DNA of 64,000 nt, from the NCBI GenBank assembly GCA_000285855.2, contig HE978651.1, positions 1 to 64,000 of the forward strand. Reading direction: 5' to 3'. The position numbers and the translations under genes were made by a program. Shown piece after piece: positions 17,936-26,472 of the stretch (its first letter is position 1; each line of letters opens with the position of its first letter). The notes beneath the pieces were generated by a model. The model was not told the DNA's origin and did not search any database. It worked only from the letters and a program-made list of their open reading frames with translations. This DNA is from Ruminococcus sp. JC304 (GTDB taxonomy: Bacteria; Bacillota; Clostridia; Lachnospirales; Lachnospiraceae).

Positions 17936-17962
17936 CCGCCTGATTGCGGTTAAATGGAATTT
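17934..17962 (+). terminator. Weak terminator after SNF2 gene
   Basis: AACCGC/GCGGTT hairpin overlapping the stop region. T-rich sequence begins about eight bases later, so termination may be incomplete. Confidence 0.5.
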
Positions 17963-18091
17963 TTTGTAAATACAGAAATGTATATTCTCCCTGTTTTTCC
18001 ACATAATAACCATACAACACATGATATGGAAACTGAAGGGTACAAAGACAGTAAACTTTGATAAAAGGAAAAACAGGAGGAAGAAAAGTGC

Positions 18092-18640
18092 ATGAAAGCA
18101 ACAGGAATTGTTCGACGCATAGATGATCTGGGGCGTGTGGTCATTCCTAAGGAGATCAGAAAAACGTTGCGGATAAAAGAAGGAACACCACTGGAAATTT
18201 TTACTGACCGGGAGGGGGAGATCATTTTGAAAAAGTATTCCCCCATCGGAGAACTGAATGTTTTTGCAAAGGAATATGCAGAGGCACTGGCACAGTCAAG
18301 CGGGATGGTAGCGTGTATCACAGACCATGATCAGGTAGTGGCTGCTGCGGGACAGGGAAGCAGGGAATATATGGGAAAACCTATCAGCAAAGCTCTGGAA
18401 GATGCAATTACCGAGAGAAGCTCTGTGTTTGCTAACGGAAATGACAGAAGCAGGATACCTGTGACTCAGGAACAGAGAGAACCTTTGTATTCCCAGATCA
18501 TGCAGCCTATTATCAGTGCAGGAGATACAGTAGGATCTGTGCTTTTACTGGGAAAGAATGAAAGGGATGTGATGGGTGAATCAGAGAAGATGCTCATCAG
18601 AACAGCAAGCGGATTTCTGGGAAGACAGATGGAACAGTAA
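18092..18640 (+). CDS. spoVT: Stage V sporulation protein T (AbrB-type regulator)
   Basis: 182 residues. N-terminal SpoVT/AbrB DNA-binding domain: MKATGIVRRIDDLGRVVIPKEIRKTL (residues 1-26), then GTPLEIF. The C-terminal GAF-like domain (~55-182) includes SSGMVACITDHDQVVAAAG and SAGDTVGSVLLL. Length and domain order match SpoVT of B. subtilis (178 residues), a forespore regulator of sigma-G genes. A strong AGGAGGAAG site lies upstream and a terminator downstream. Confidence 0.95.
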   Translation: MKATGIVRRIDDLGRVVIPKEIRKTLRIKEGTPLEIFTDREGEIILKKYSPIGELNVFAKEYAEALAQSSGMVACITDHDQVVAAAGQGSREYMGKPISKALEDAITERSSVFANGNDRSRIPVTQEQREPLYSQIMQPIISAGDTVGSVLLLGKNERDVMGESEKMLIRTASGFLGRQMEQ

Positions 18641-18648
18641 AATTCATA

Positions 18649-18690
18649 GAATCTTCAGCAGCTTATAGTAGCGGCTGAGGATTCTTTTTT
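18649..18690 (+). terminator. Terminator after spoVT
   Basis: GAATCTTCAGC/GCTGAGGATTC hairpin followed by six T residues. Confidence 0.87.
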
Positions 18691-18760
18691 GTATAATAAG
18701 AAGCAGTTATGATGTTCTGGAATTGTTACAGCAATGAGAGTTGGAAAGGAGACATATTAT

Positions 18761-19963
18761 ATGGCTGCAATATATCTGGCACCCTTTTATCTGTTGGTGT
18801 GTGTATATATCCTGCTTCGCAGCCTGCACTGGTTTCAGGTATTACATACGGTTTTTCAGAATGTGTGGGTGTGCAGGGGGATTGGACTTGTATATTTATT
18901 TGTAATGTTTAGTATACTGATCGCATTTATGGCACCTGCGTCTGGATTCAGGAGGTTTATGAAGCTTCTGAGTAATTACTGGCTTGGTGTATTGATGTAT
19001 ACACTTATGACTCTGGGAATCGCGGATGGGCTGAGATTGTTACTGAAATATCCTCTTAGAAATCTTGGTTTTCCTGGAAGAGAGCTGCTTTTCAGCAATA
19101 TGGGAACTGCTGTTGTGGGAGCTGTCTGTGCGGTGATCATTTCGACAGTCAGTATTTACGGAGTGCTCAGTGCTGGAAATATACATACAACAAAGTACAA
19201 TATTTCTGTTGATAAAAAGGCAGGAAGTATGAAGGAGTTAAATGTGGTTCTGGTCGCAGATCTTCATCTGGGATATAATATTGGCTGCAAGCAGATGGCG
19301 CAGATGACAGAGAAGATCAATGAGCAGGAACCGGATCTGGTAGTGGTGGCAGGAGATATTTTTGACAATGAATATGAGGCACTGGATGATCCGGAAAAAC
19401 TGGCAGAGATATTGAGAGGGATTCGGTCAAAGTATGGTGTGTATGCATGTTACGGAAATCACGATATCCAGGAAAAGATCCTGGCAGGATTTACCTTTGG
19501 CAGTAAGAAAAAGAAAGAGAGTACCCCGGAGATGGATGAGTTTTTGGAGAAAGCGGGGATTACGCTTCTGAGAGATGAGTACGTGCTGATCAATGATTCC
19601 TTTTATCTGTATGGAAGACCGGATTATGAGCGTCCGGGACGGGGGATTGATAAACGAAAGACTCCGCAGGAAATCACAGAGGGTATGGACCTGTCACTGC
19701 CTGTACTGGTTATCGACCATGAGCCGAGAGAGCTGCAGGAACTGGCGGATGCAGGTGTGGATGTGGATTTCTGTGGGCATACCCATGACGGACAGGTTTT
19801 TCCGGGAAATATTGTGATCCGTTTTTTCTGGGAAAATCCCTGTGGTTATCTGAAGAAAGGAAATATGCATAATATTGTTACATCCGGTGTAGGGCTTTTT
19901 GGACCCAATATGAGAGTTGGGACTAAAAGTGAAATCTGCGATGTCAGCATAGGCTTTAACTGA
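18761..19963 (+). CDS. Membrane-anchored metallophosphoesterase
   Basis: 400 residues. Four N-terminal membrane helices (~1-145) precede a calcineurin-like phosphoesterase domain (~155-400). All metal motifs are present: DLHLG, GDIFDNE, YGNHD, DHEP and GHTHDGQ. Family members (YkuE/YaeI type) hydrolyse phosphodiesters in lipids or nucleotides; the substrate is unknown here. The ATG at 18761 is preferred because AAAGGAG lies nine bases before it; an upstream ATG at 18734 has no good site. The stop codon lies inside a dispersed repeat copy. Confidence 0.88.
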   Translation: MAAIYLAPFYLLVCVYILLRSLHWFQVLHTVFQNVWVCRGIGLVYLFVMFSILIAFMAPASGFRRFMKLLSNYWLGVLMYTLMTLGIADGLRLLLKYPLRNLGFPGRELLFSNMGTAVVGAVCAVIISTVSIYGVLSAGNIHTTKYNISVDKKAGSMKELNVVLVADLHLGYNIGCKQMAQMTEKINEQEPDLVVVAGDIFDNEYEALDDPEKLAEILRGIRSKYGVYACYGNHDIQEKILAGFTFGSKKKKESTPEMDEFLEKAGITLLRDEYVLINDSFYLYGRPDYERPGRGIDKRKTPQEITEGMDLSLPVLVIDHEPRELQELADAGVDVDFCGHTHDGQVFPGNIVIRFFWENPCGYLKKGNMHNIVTSGVGLFGPNMRVGTKSEICDVSIGFN

Positions 19964-20027
19964 ATCAAGTAAGTCCCCGGCTTCAACTGCAAAAATCAAT
20001 AAGCAGTTGAAAACGGGGACTTTTTTT
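19955..20027. repeat. Dispersed repeat A, copy 1, with terminator hairpin
   Basis: TTTAACTGAATCAAGTAAGTCCCC followed by a hairpin AAGTCCCCG/CGGGGACTTTTTTT with inner CAACTGC/GCAGTTG. It supplies the stop codon of the phosphoesterase and acts as terminator between convergent genes. The same head occurs at 30844, 34633, 37313 and 59963. Confidence 0.75.
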
Positions 20028-20052
20028 GGTTATGTCTGATCTGATTTTAGGA

Positions 20053-21516
20053 TCAGTTGAGGGATTTCTCACTCATTTCTTCAAGAAGATTCTTTTTCAG
20101 ATCCCAGAGCTTCTGAGAAAGGTCTACATATACTTTCTGAGGATTTACGAAACGTCTGGATTCATCCCAGAGAGTATTCTGCTCTTTCTGGCAGTAATCA
20201 CGAAGCTCCATAACAGATGGAGATTCATAGACTCGTTTACCTTCTTTGATAACCGGAATGAGAAGTTCACGTACTTCATAGGTTCCGCCGAGAACTTTTG
20301 TCTTTTTCCATGTATCGATTGGATCAAAGAGAACCATATTCTGGTCTGCATCAAGCTTTTCATCAGCCAGACAGATCAAATCTGCTTTGATCTTGCCGGT
20401 AGATTTACTGTAGAGACGATATACGGTCTTATTTCCAGGGTTGGTTACTTTTTCTGTGTTTTCGGAAAGCTTGATTTTGGGAGTAAATTCAATGCTGTCT
20501 GCGTCCTTTACGGCGGCAAGCTTATATACACCGCCGAAAGCAGGATTGTCATCAGCAGTGATCAGCTTGGTGCCTACACCCCAGGAATTGATCTTGGCAT
20601 CCTGGGCTTTCAGACTTTCAATCAGGTATTCATCCAGATCACTGGAAGCAGAGATCACAGCATCGTCAAAACCGGCAGCAGCCAGCATCTTATAAGCTTC
20701 TTTGGAAAGATAAGCCAGGTCACCACTGTCAATACGGATGCCGTATTTGGTAAGTGGAATACCTTCTTCGCGCATTTCTTCAAATACACGGATCGCATTT
20801 GGTACACCGGATTTTAATACATCATAGGTATCTACCAGAAGGGTGCATGCATTAGGATAAAGCTTTGCATAGGTTTTGAATGCTGTGTATTCGTCCGGGA
20901 AACTCATGATCCAGCTATGGGCATGGGTTCCAAGAACCGGTATATCAAACATTTTACCTGTAAGTACACAGGAGGTTCCGGCGCATCCGGCGATCACTGC
21001 GGCACGGGCACCGAAAATACCCGCATCCGGACCCTGAGCACGGCGCAGACCGAATTCCATAATCGGATCACCCTTGGCTGCGTAGCATACACGTGCTGCT
21101 TTGGTTGCAATCAGACTCTGGTGATTGATAATGTTTAAGATCGCTGTCTCTACCAGCTGAGCTTCCATGATCGGAGCAACGACTTTTACCAGAGGCTCTC
21201 TTGGGAAAACAACAGTTCCTTCCGGAATCGCATAGATATCACCGGTAAATTGGAAGTTGCTTAAATATTCCAGAAAATCTTCTTCAAAAATATTCAGGCT
21301 TCGCAGATAGATGATGTCTTCTTCTGTAAAATGGAGATTTTCAATATATTCGATCATCTGCTCCAGCCCTGCTGTAATAGCAAAAGCACCGCCGCATGGA
21401 TTATTGCGGTAGAACATATCGAAGATAACAGTCTGATTAGTTGGATTTTTGAAATAGCCCTGCATCATGGTAAGTTCATAGAGGTCCGTAAGCAGGGTCA
21501 GATTATTTGCTCGCAT
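20053..21516 (-). CDS. pncB: Nicotinate phosphoribosyltransferase
   Basis: 487 residues. It makes nicotinate mononucleotide from nicotinate, PRPP and ATP in NAD salvage. Family blocks: LLTDLYELTMMQGYF at the N-terminus, EFGLRRAQGPDA, GTHAHSWIMSF (containing the autophosphorylated-His region), LVDTYDVLKSG, and GIRIDSGDLAYLSK. The start is ATG 21516, with AAGGAG seven bases upstream; the reading frame is open further upstream but without a site. It converges on the phosphoesterase gene, with a hairpin between them. Confidence 0.95.
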   Translation of the reverse strand: MRANNLTLLTDLYELTMMQGYFKNPTNQTVIFDMFYRNNPCGGAFAITAGLEQMIEYIENLHFTEEDIIYLRSLNIFEEDFLEYLSNFQFTGDIYAIPEGTVVFPREPLVKVVAPIMEAQLVETAILNIINHQSLIATKAARVCYAAKGDPIMEFGLRRAQGPDAGIFGARAAVIAGCAGTSCVLTGKMFDIPVLGTHAHSWIMSFPDEYTAFKTYAKLYPNACTLLVDTYDVLKSGVPNAIRVFEEMREEGIPLTKYGIRIDSGDLAYLSKEAYKMLAAAGFDDAVISASSDLDEYLIESLKAQDAKINSWGVGTKLITADDNPAFGGVYKLAAVKDADSIEFTPKIKLSENTEKVTNPGNKTVYRLYSKSTGKIKADLICLADEKLDADQNMVLFDPIDTWKKTKVLGGTYEVRELLIPVIKEGKRVYESPSVMELRDYCQKEQNTLWDESRRFVNPQKVYVDLSQKLWDLKKNLLEEMSEKSLN

Positions 21517-21618
21517 TTTTTTCTCCTTTTTATATAATGCAGCTGTCAGTAGTCTGTTGGCAGGCAAAGCTACTGAACAGTTATGGATTAGTTAAGATAA
21601 TGTAAAATCTTTCCTATG

Positions 21619-21646
21619 ATTATAGCATATTTTTAACCAATGTAAA
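21619..21646 (-). promoter_or_regulatory. Promoter of pncB
   Basis: On the minus strand: TTTACA, 16-base spacer, TATAAT with an upstream TGC (extended -10), about 100 bases before the pncB ATG. Confidence 0.65.
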
Positions 21647-21772
21647 TCTAAAAAGTGCAATTTGAATAAAGTGGGAATATCCCTTTGACGGGAAGTCTGA
21701 AAAGTGATTATTTTCTTAAAAATGTGATGAAATAAAGAAAATAAAAAAATTAAAAAAATTTCAAAAAAGGGC

Positions 21773-21801
21773 TTGCTTTTTTTGTTGACCTATAATATAA
21801 T
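21773..21801 (+). promoter_or_regulatory. Promoter of tRNA-Gln
   Basis: TTGCTT (21773-21778), 17-base spacer, TATAAT (21796-21801), 37 bases before the tRNA. Confidence 0.75.
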
Positions 21802-21837
21802 ATCACTTGTCGCAAGCGAGTGACACAAATTAAATAA

Positions 21838-21909
21838 AGGGCTATCGCCAAACGGTAAGGCAACGGACTCTGACTCCGTCAGTTCAAGGTTCGAATCCTT
21901 GTAGCCCTG
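21838..21909 (+). tRNA. tRNA-Gln (CTG)
   Basis: Anticodon stem ACGGA/TCCGT with loop CTCTGAC gives CTG. Acceptor AGGGCTA pairs with TAGCCCT; discriminator G, as usual for glutamine. A monocistronic tRNA with its own promoter and terminator. Confidence 0.94.
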
Positions 21910-21915
21910 CTGAAG

Positions 21916-21943
21916 AAACCACTTCTGAGGAAGTGGTTTTTTT
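21916..21943 (+). terminator. Terminator of tRNA-Gln
   Basis: AAACCACTTC-TGAG-GAAGTGGTTT hairpin followed by T residues. Confidence 0.92.
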
Positions 21944-22042
21944 GTGCCCGAAAAAAATAAAAAGATAGTATTTTACTTTTGGCAGGGAAACGGGTATGAT
22001 AGAAAGCAAAATGGTAATATTTTCGCAAAGGAGTGGATTATT

Positions 22043-22837
22043 ATGAAAATTGGTTTTATCGGTTGTGGAAATATGGCAACAGCCATGTTAAAGGGAATTC
22101 TGAAAAGTGGAGAAGTAAAGGCAGCAGATATGATCGCTTCTGCAAAATCAGATAAAACCCGTGAAAAAATCGAAAAGGAACTTGGCATCTGCAAGGCAGA
22201 CACCAATGCTCAGGTAGTGGATTTTGCTGATATTGTTTTTCTGGCTGTGAAACCTCAGTTTCTTGAAGGGGTTTTGGATGAGATTAAGGACAGTGTAAAG
22301 GAAAATCAGATTTTTATCTCTATTGCACCTGGTAAAACTTTGCAGTGGCTTGGGGAACATCTGGGAGAAAAAACAAAAGTTATCCGTACTATGCCAAATA
22401 CACCTGCTATGGTGGGTGAAGGCATGACCGCACTCTGCGTAAACAATCTGGTAACAGAGGAAGAAACACAGATAGCAGTGGAGCTGTGCAATACCTTTGG
22501 AAAGACAGAAGTAGTTCCGGAGCATCTTATGGATGTAGTGGTAGGAGTTTCCGGAAGTTCACCGGCATATGTATTTATGTTTCTTGAGGCAATGGCAGAT
22601 GCAGCAGTTGCAGACGGAATGCCAAGGGCACAGGCTTATAAATTTGCTGCACAGTCCGTACTTGGAAGTGCAAAGCTGATGCTTGAAACAGGTAAACATC
22701 CGGGAGAACTGAAAGATATGGTCTGCTCCCCGGCAGGAACCACCATTCAGGCAGTCCGTGTTCTGGAAGAAAAAGGCCTGCGCAGTGCAGTGATCGAAGC
22801 ACAGACAGCATGTGTAAAAAAGGCTAAAGGTATCTAA
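22043..22837 (+). CDS. proC: Pyrroline-5-carboxylate reductase
   Basis: 264 residues. It catalyses the last step of proline synthesis, reducing pyrroline-5-carboxylate with NAD(P)H. An N-terminal Rossmann motif GFIGCGNMATAML (residues 4-16) is followed by AVKPQ, TMPNTPAMVGEG, and the signature SGSSPAYVFMFLEAMADAAVADGMPR with DMVCSPAGTTIQAV. The ATG at 22043 follows AAAGGAG. An in-frame open stretch upstream lacks a ribosome site. Confidence 0.95.
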   Translation: MKIGFIGCGNMATAMLKGILKSGEVKAADMIASAKSDKTREKIEKELGICKADTNAQVVDFADIVFLAVKPQFLEGVLDEIKDSVKENQIFISIAPGKTLQWLGEHLGEKTKVIRTMPNTPAMVGEGMTALCVNNLVTEEETQIAVELCNTFGKTEVVPEHLMDVVVGVSGSSPAYVFMFLEAMADAAVADGMPRAQAYKFAAQSVLGSAKLMLETGKHPGELKDMVCSPAGTTIQAVRVLEEKGLRSAVIEAQTACVKKAKGI

Positions 22838-22862
22838 GCGGCAGCCTGCAAGCATTTTTGGG

Positions 22863-22891
22863 TTGACAAAGAGAATTTTGCATGCTATATT
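22863..22891 (+). promoter_or_regulatory. Promoter of ptsG
   Basis: Consensus TTGACA (22863-22868), 17-base spacer, TATATT (22886-22891). Confidence 0.82.
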
Positions 22892-22895
22892 TTCA

Positions 22896-22976
22896 ATAGT
22901 TGTAGTGTGTAACTCGATTTTTGGAGGCATTAACTATACATAACGGAGAGAGTTTATGTATGTTAATGCCTTTTTT
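22896..22976 (+). promoter_or_regulatory. ptsG leader: terminator with overlapping antiterminator (RAT-like) site
   Basis: A strong intrinsic terminator lies at 22926-22976: stem GGCATTAAC/GTTAATGCC, with inner TATACATA pairing, then TTTTTT. An alternative pairing ATAGTT (22896-22901) with AACTAT (22932-22937) would sequester its 5' arm. This is the layout of BglG/GlcT-controlled PTS genes, and such a regulator is encoded just after ptsG. The exact RAT fold is my estimate. Confidence 0.75.
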
Positions 22977-23082
22977 GTACAAAAACCGGTTGAAAAGGGT
23001 CTTTTATGCAGAAACTATTTCCGTAAATAGATATGTCTGCTTACGCAGAAACTATGAAACAGGAAAGGTAGATAAGAGTCAC

Positions 23083-25251
23083 ATGAAAGACAAGATTTTC
23101 AGCGTTTTGCAGCGAGTGGGACGAAGCTTTATGCTTCCCATCGCAATTCTGCCGGTAGCGGGACTGCTTCTCGGTATCGGAAGTTCTTTTACAAATGCAA
23201 CCACAATTGAAACCTATGGTCTGACAAAGATTCTTGGTGAGGGTACTTTGCTTCACTCCCTGCTGGTAATCATGAACAGTGTGGGAAGTGCGGTATTTGA
23301 TAACCTGCCATTGATTTTTGCCGTAGGTGTAGCCATCGGTATGGCAAAAAAGGAAAAAGAGGTTGCAGCTTTATCAGCAGTTATTGCATTTTTTGTAATG
23401 AATACAGCAATCCATGCCATGCTTACTGTTACAGGACAGATCCTTGACAACGGACAGGTGGCAGAGACTGTTCTGGAGGGAACCATTACCTCTGTATGTG
23501 GTATCCAGTCACTCCAGATGGGTGTATTTGGCGGTATTATTGTAGGACTGGGAGTAGCTGCCCTTCATAACAGATTCTACAGGATACAGCTTCCAAATGC
23601 TCTTTCCTTTTTTGGAGGAACCCGTTTTGTACCGATCATTTCCACGATTGTATATATGTTTGTGGGAATCCTTCTGTATTTTGTATGGCCGGTAGTCCAG
23701 AATGGTATTTATGCACTGGGCGGACTGGTAACAGGAACCGGTTATGTGGGAACACTGATCTTTGGTCTGATCAAGCGTGCGCTGATTCCTTTTGGTCTGC
23801 ATCATGTATTTTATATGCCTTTCTGGCAGACTGCTGTGGGTGGTACCATGGAGGTTGCCGGAAAAATGGTTCAGGGTGGACAGAATATTTTCTTTGCCCA
23901 GCTTGCTGACTCTGCTAATATTGCACACTTCAGTGCAGACGCAACCAGATATTTCTCCGGAGAATTTATTTTCATGATCTTTGGTCTTCCAGGTGCGGCA
24001 CTGGCAATGTATCAGTGTGCAAAGCCTGAGAAGAAAAAAGCAGCAGGCGGTCTTTTACTGTCTGCAGCACTGGCATGTATGGCAACCGGCATCACAGAAC
24101 CACTGGAATTTTCATTCCTGTTTGTTGCTCCGGCACTGTTTGCAGTTCAGGTAGTGCTGGCAGGAAGTGCCTACATGATCGCGCATATGTTGAATATTGC
24201 AGTAGGACTTACCTTCTCTGGTGGTTTCCTGGATTTCTTCCTGTTTGGTATTCTTCAGGGAAATGAGAAAACAAGCTGGATGAGAGTTATTCCGGTAGGT
24301 ATTATTTATTTCTTCTTATATTACTTTATTTTCAAATTTATGATTAAAAAGTTTGATTTCAAGACACCTGGCCGTGAGGATGATGACACAGAGACTAAGC
24401 TTTATACAAAGGCTGATGTAAATGCCCGTAAAGAAGCACAGAAGGGTGAGAATACAGAGGCCGGAGCAGATCCTGTCAGTGAAGCAATCACCAGAGGTCT
24501 GGGTGGCAAGAAAAATATCAGTGATGTGGACTGCTGTGCCACAAGACTTCGTTGTACAGTAAAGGATGCAGCACTGGTAAATGACGGAGTTCTGAAAGCA
24601 ACAGGTGCATCCGGAGTGGTGCACAAGGGACAGGGGGTACAGGTTATTTACGGCCCTAACGTTACTGTGATCAAGTCTAATCTGGAAGATTATCTGGAAA
24701 CAGCACCGGATACACTGGAAACACCAACAGCAGAACCACAGGTACAGGAAACAGAAGCTCCAAAAGAGGAAGCAGGACAGAAGGTTGTGGACAGAATTGT
24801 GATTTCCAGTCCGATCAGTGGTATAGCGGCAGATCTTGTCACAGCGCCGGATGAGGCTTTTGCCCAGAAAATGATGGGAGACGGTGCGGTAGTTACACCG
24901 GAAGATCCTTATGTATATGCACCGGAAGACGGTGAGGTAGCCTTTGTTTTTGACACAAAGCATGCCATTGGATTTATCACAGAGTCAGGAATCAGTCTGC
25001 TGATCCATGTGGGAATTGATACAGTAAAATTAAATGGAAAAGGATTTGAGGCACTGGTAGAAAGTGGTCAGGAGGTAAAGAAGGGAGATCCTATGCTGAA
25101 ACTGGATCTGGATTATTTGAGCCAGAATGCACCTTCTATCGTATCTCCTGTTCTTTGTACAGAACTGGAGGATAACCAGAGAATCCATCTTTTGAAGGAG
25201 GGTCAGATAAAAGCAGGAGAGCCGCTGTTTGAGGTAGAGGTTCTTCAGTAA
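23083..25251 (+). CDS. ptsG: PTS glucose transporter EIICBA
   Basis: 722 residues, one polypeptide with three PTS modules. Residues ~1-430 form the membrane EIIC, opening LQRVGRSFMLPIAILPVAGLLLGIG. EIIB (~455-540) carries the phospho-Cys485 in the CCATRLRC motif. EIIA (~570-722) carries the active His642 in LLIHVGIDTV. It takes up and phosphorylates glucose using phosphate from EI and HPr, both encoded downstream. ATG 23083 follows a purine-rich region; domain alignment supports it, although the frame is open back to 22921 across the leader terminator. Confidence 0.93.
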   Translation: MKDKIFSVLQRVGRSFMLPIAILPVAGLLLGIGSSFTNATTIETYGLTKILGEGTLLHSLLVIMNSVGSAVFDNLPLIFAVGVAIGMAKKEKEVAALSAVIAFFVMNTAIHAMLTVTGQILDNGQVAETVLEGTITSVCGIQSLQMGVFGGIIVGLGVAALHNRFYRIQLPNALSFFGGTRFVPIISTIVYMFVGILLYFVWPVVQNGIYALGGLVTGTGYVGTLIFGLIKRALIPFGLHHVFYMPFWQTAVGGTMEVAGKMVQGGQNIFFAQLADSANIAHFSADATRYFSGEFIFMIFGLPGAALAMYQCAKPEKKKAAGGLLLSAALACMATGITEPLEFSFLFVAPALFAVQVVLAGSAYMIAHMLNIAVGLTFSGGFLDFFLFGILQGNEKTSWMRVIPVGIIYFFLYYFIFKFMIKKFDFKTPGREDDDTETKLYTKADVNARKEAQKGENTEAGADPVSEAITRGLGGKKNISDVDCCATRLRCTVKDAALVNDGVLKATGASGVVHKGQGVQVIYGPNVTVIKSNLEDYLETAPDTLETPTAEPQVQETEAPKEEAGQKVVDRIVISSPISGIAADLVTAPDEAFAQKMMGDGAVVTPEDPYVYAPEDGEVAFVFDTKHAIGFITESGISLLIHVGIDTVKLNGKGFEALVESGQEVKKGDPMLKLDLDYLSQNAPSIVSPVLCTELEDNQRIHLLKEGQIKAGEPLFEVEVLQ

Positions 25252-25277
25252 TATCTGCCCGGATGGGGAAAATACGG

Positions 25278-26114
25278 ATGTCATACAGGATAACAAAAAT
25301 ATTAAATCATAATTCCTTTATGGGAATTGAGAGTAAAAATGATCAGGAATGTCTGATTATGGGAAAGGGAGTTGCTTTTGGCAAAAAAGTGGGACAGACA
25401 GTTTCTGTAACCGCAGATTCCAGGGTATATTCTCTGAAGGAGCTGACAGACCGTGGAGAGGCAAGGGAAATTATAAAGTCCGTTTCTCCACTGTGTCTGG
25501 AGCTTGCCAATGAGGTGCTGGATCAGGCAGAAGAGGAATTTGGAAAGGTTGACCGTTCCATTCTTTTTACCATGGCAGACCATCTTGATTTCGCTGTCCG
25601 CCGTATACAGAACGGTGAACAGATCAGCAATCCACTGACAGATGACATCCGTATTATGTTTTATAAAGAATATAAGGTTGCGGGATGTATCCGTGACCTT
25701 TTGAAAGAAAAACTGGGAATCAGGATCGATGAACATGAGATCGGATATATTGCCCTCCATGTTCATGCTGCCATTGTGGATGAGAATGTTTCTCAGGCAA
25801 TGGAAATCGCCAGAACAGTCAGGGAATGTATCTGTATGGTTGAGGAAGAGACCGGAAAATCTATTGATGTAATGTCTCTGAGCTATAACCGTCTGATGAA
25901 CCATGTACGATATATGGTTGCCAGAGCCATTCATGGGGAAAAGCTGAAAATGAGCCTGAATGACTACATGTCTGTAAAATTTCCCGGTCCCTATATGACA
26001 GCTGAGAAAATCTGTCGTAAAATGGAGAAAAGCCTAAAGCTTCCCATACCGGATATAGAGATCGGTTATCTGGCAATGCATCTGGAGAGAATGATGGACA
26101 GGGAAGAAGAATAA
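25278..26114 (+). CDS. PRD-containing transcription antiterminator (LicT/GlcT type)
   Basis: 278 residues. An RNA-binding CAT domain (~1-56, SYRITKILNHNSFMG... with GKGVAFGKKVG) is followed by two PTS regulation domains (~65-170 and ~175-278) with conserved His pairs (TMADHLDFA, YIALHVHAA, MNHVRYM, LAMHLERM). It binds a RAT hairpin in target mRNA and prevents termination when PTS phosphorylation signals sugar availability. The target is very likely the ptsG leader 2.3 kb upstream. The start at 25278 matches the usual beginning of the CAT domain; 25263 is the alternative. Confidence 0.92.
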   Translation: MSYRITKILNHNSFMGIESKNDQECLIMGKGVAFGKKVGQTVSVTADSRVYSLKELTDRGEAREIIKSVSPLCLELANEVLDQAEEEFGKVDRSILFTMADHLDFAVRRIQNGEQISNPLTDDIRIMFYKEYKVAGCIRDLLKEKLGIRIDEHEIGYIALHVHAAIVDENVSQAMEIARTVRECICMVEEETGKSIDVMSLSYNRLMNHVRYMVARAIHGEKLKMSLNDYMSVKFPGPYMTAEKICRKMEKSLKLPIPDIEIGYLAMHLERMMDREEE

Positions 26115-26141
26115 AAATAAAAATCAGAGGAGAATAAAAGG

Positions 26142-26399
26142 ATGAAATCATTTGAATACACTGTTAAAGACGAACTTGGAATCCATGCAAGACCGGCAGG
26201 ACTTCTGGTAAAAGAGGCAAAGAAGTTCCAGTCCGAATGTACGATCACAAAGGGTGACAAAACAAAAAAACTGACACAGCTTATGATGCTTATGTCTCTG
26301 GGCGTAAAGCAGGGCGATACAGTTACCGTAAGTGCAGAGGGTGCTGATGAGGATACCGCAATTGCTGAGTTAAAGGCATTTTTTGAGAATAACTTATAA
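26142..26399 (+). CDS. ptsH: Phosphocarrier protein HPr
   Basis: 85 residues. The catalytic His15 is in GIHARPAG, and the C-terminal half holds the usual MSLGVKQGDTVTV segment. It shuttles phosphate from EI to EIIA domains. Aligned without gaps to B. subtilis HPr, position 46 is Gln (LTQLMMLMSLGV), not the Ser phosphorylated by HPr kinase; Thr45 is next to it. The CcpA-coregulator form therefore may not be made from this protein, unless another HPr exists. RBS AGAGGAG. It lies between the antiterminator gene and ptsI. Confidence 0.95.
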   Translation: MKSFEYTVKDELGIHARPAGLLVKEAKKFQSECTITKGDKTKKLTQLMMLMSLGVKQGDTVTVSAEGADEDTAIAELKAFFENNL

Positions 26400-26472
26400 T
26401 TTCAGCCAGGGATATACATATTAAAATTCATCATAAAAAATTATTCATCATAAATAAAAAGGAGGAAAAACA

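Larger units (their letters stand above)
21517..21837. other. Intergenic region with two divergent promoters
   Basis: A+T-rich spacer of 321 bases. It holds the pncB promoter on the minus strand and the tRNA-Gln promoter on the plus strand. No gene seen between them. Confidence 0.6.

Noticed and set aside
20026-20817. 263-codon frame on the plus strand
   Set aside because: Lies antisense to most of pncB, which has strong family motifs; composition looks like a shadow.
25030-25296. Start of the antiterminator at 25263
   Set aside because: The CAT RNA-binding domain normally begins at MSYRITKILNHNS, which corresponds to the ATG at 25278; 25263 adds five residues without a better ribosome site.
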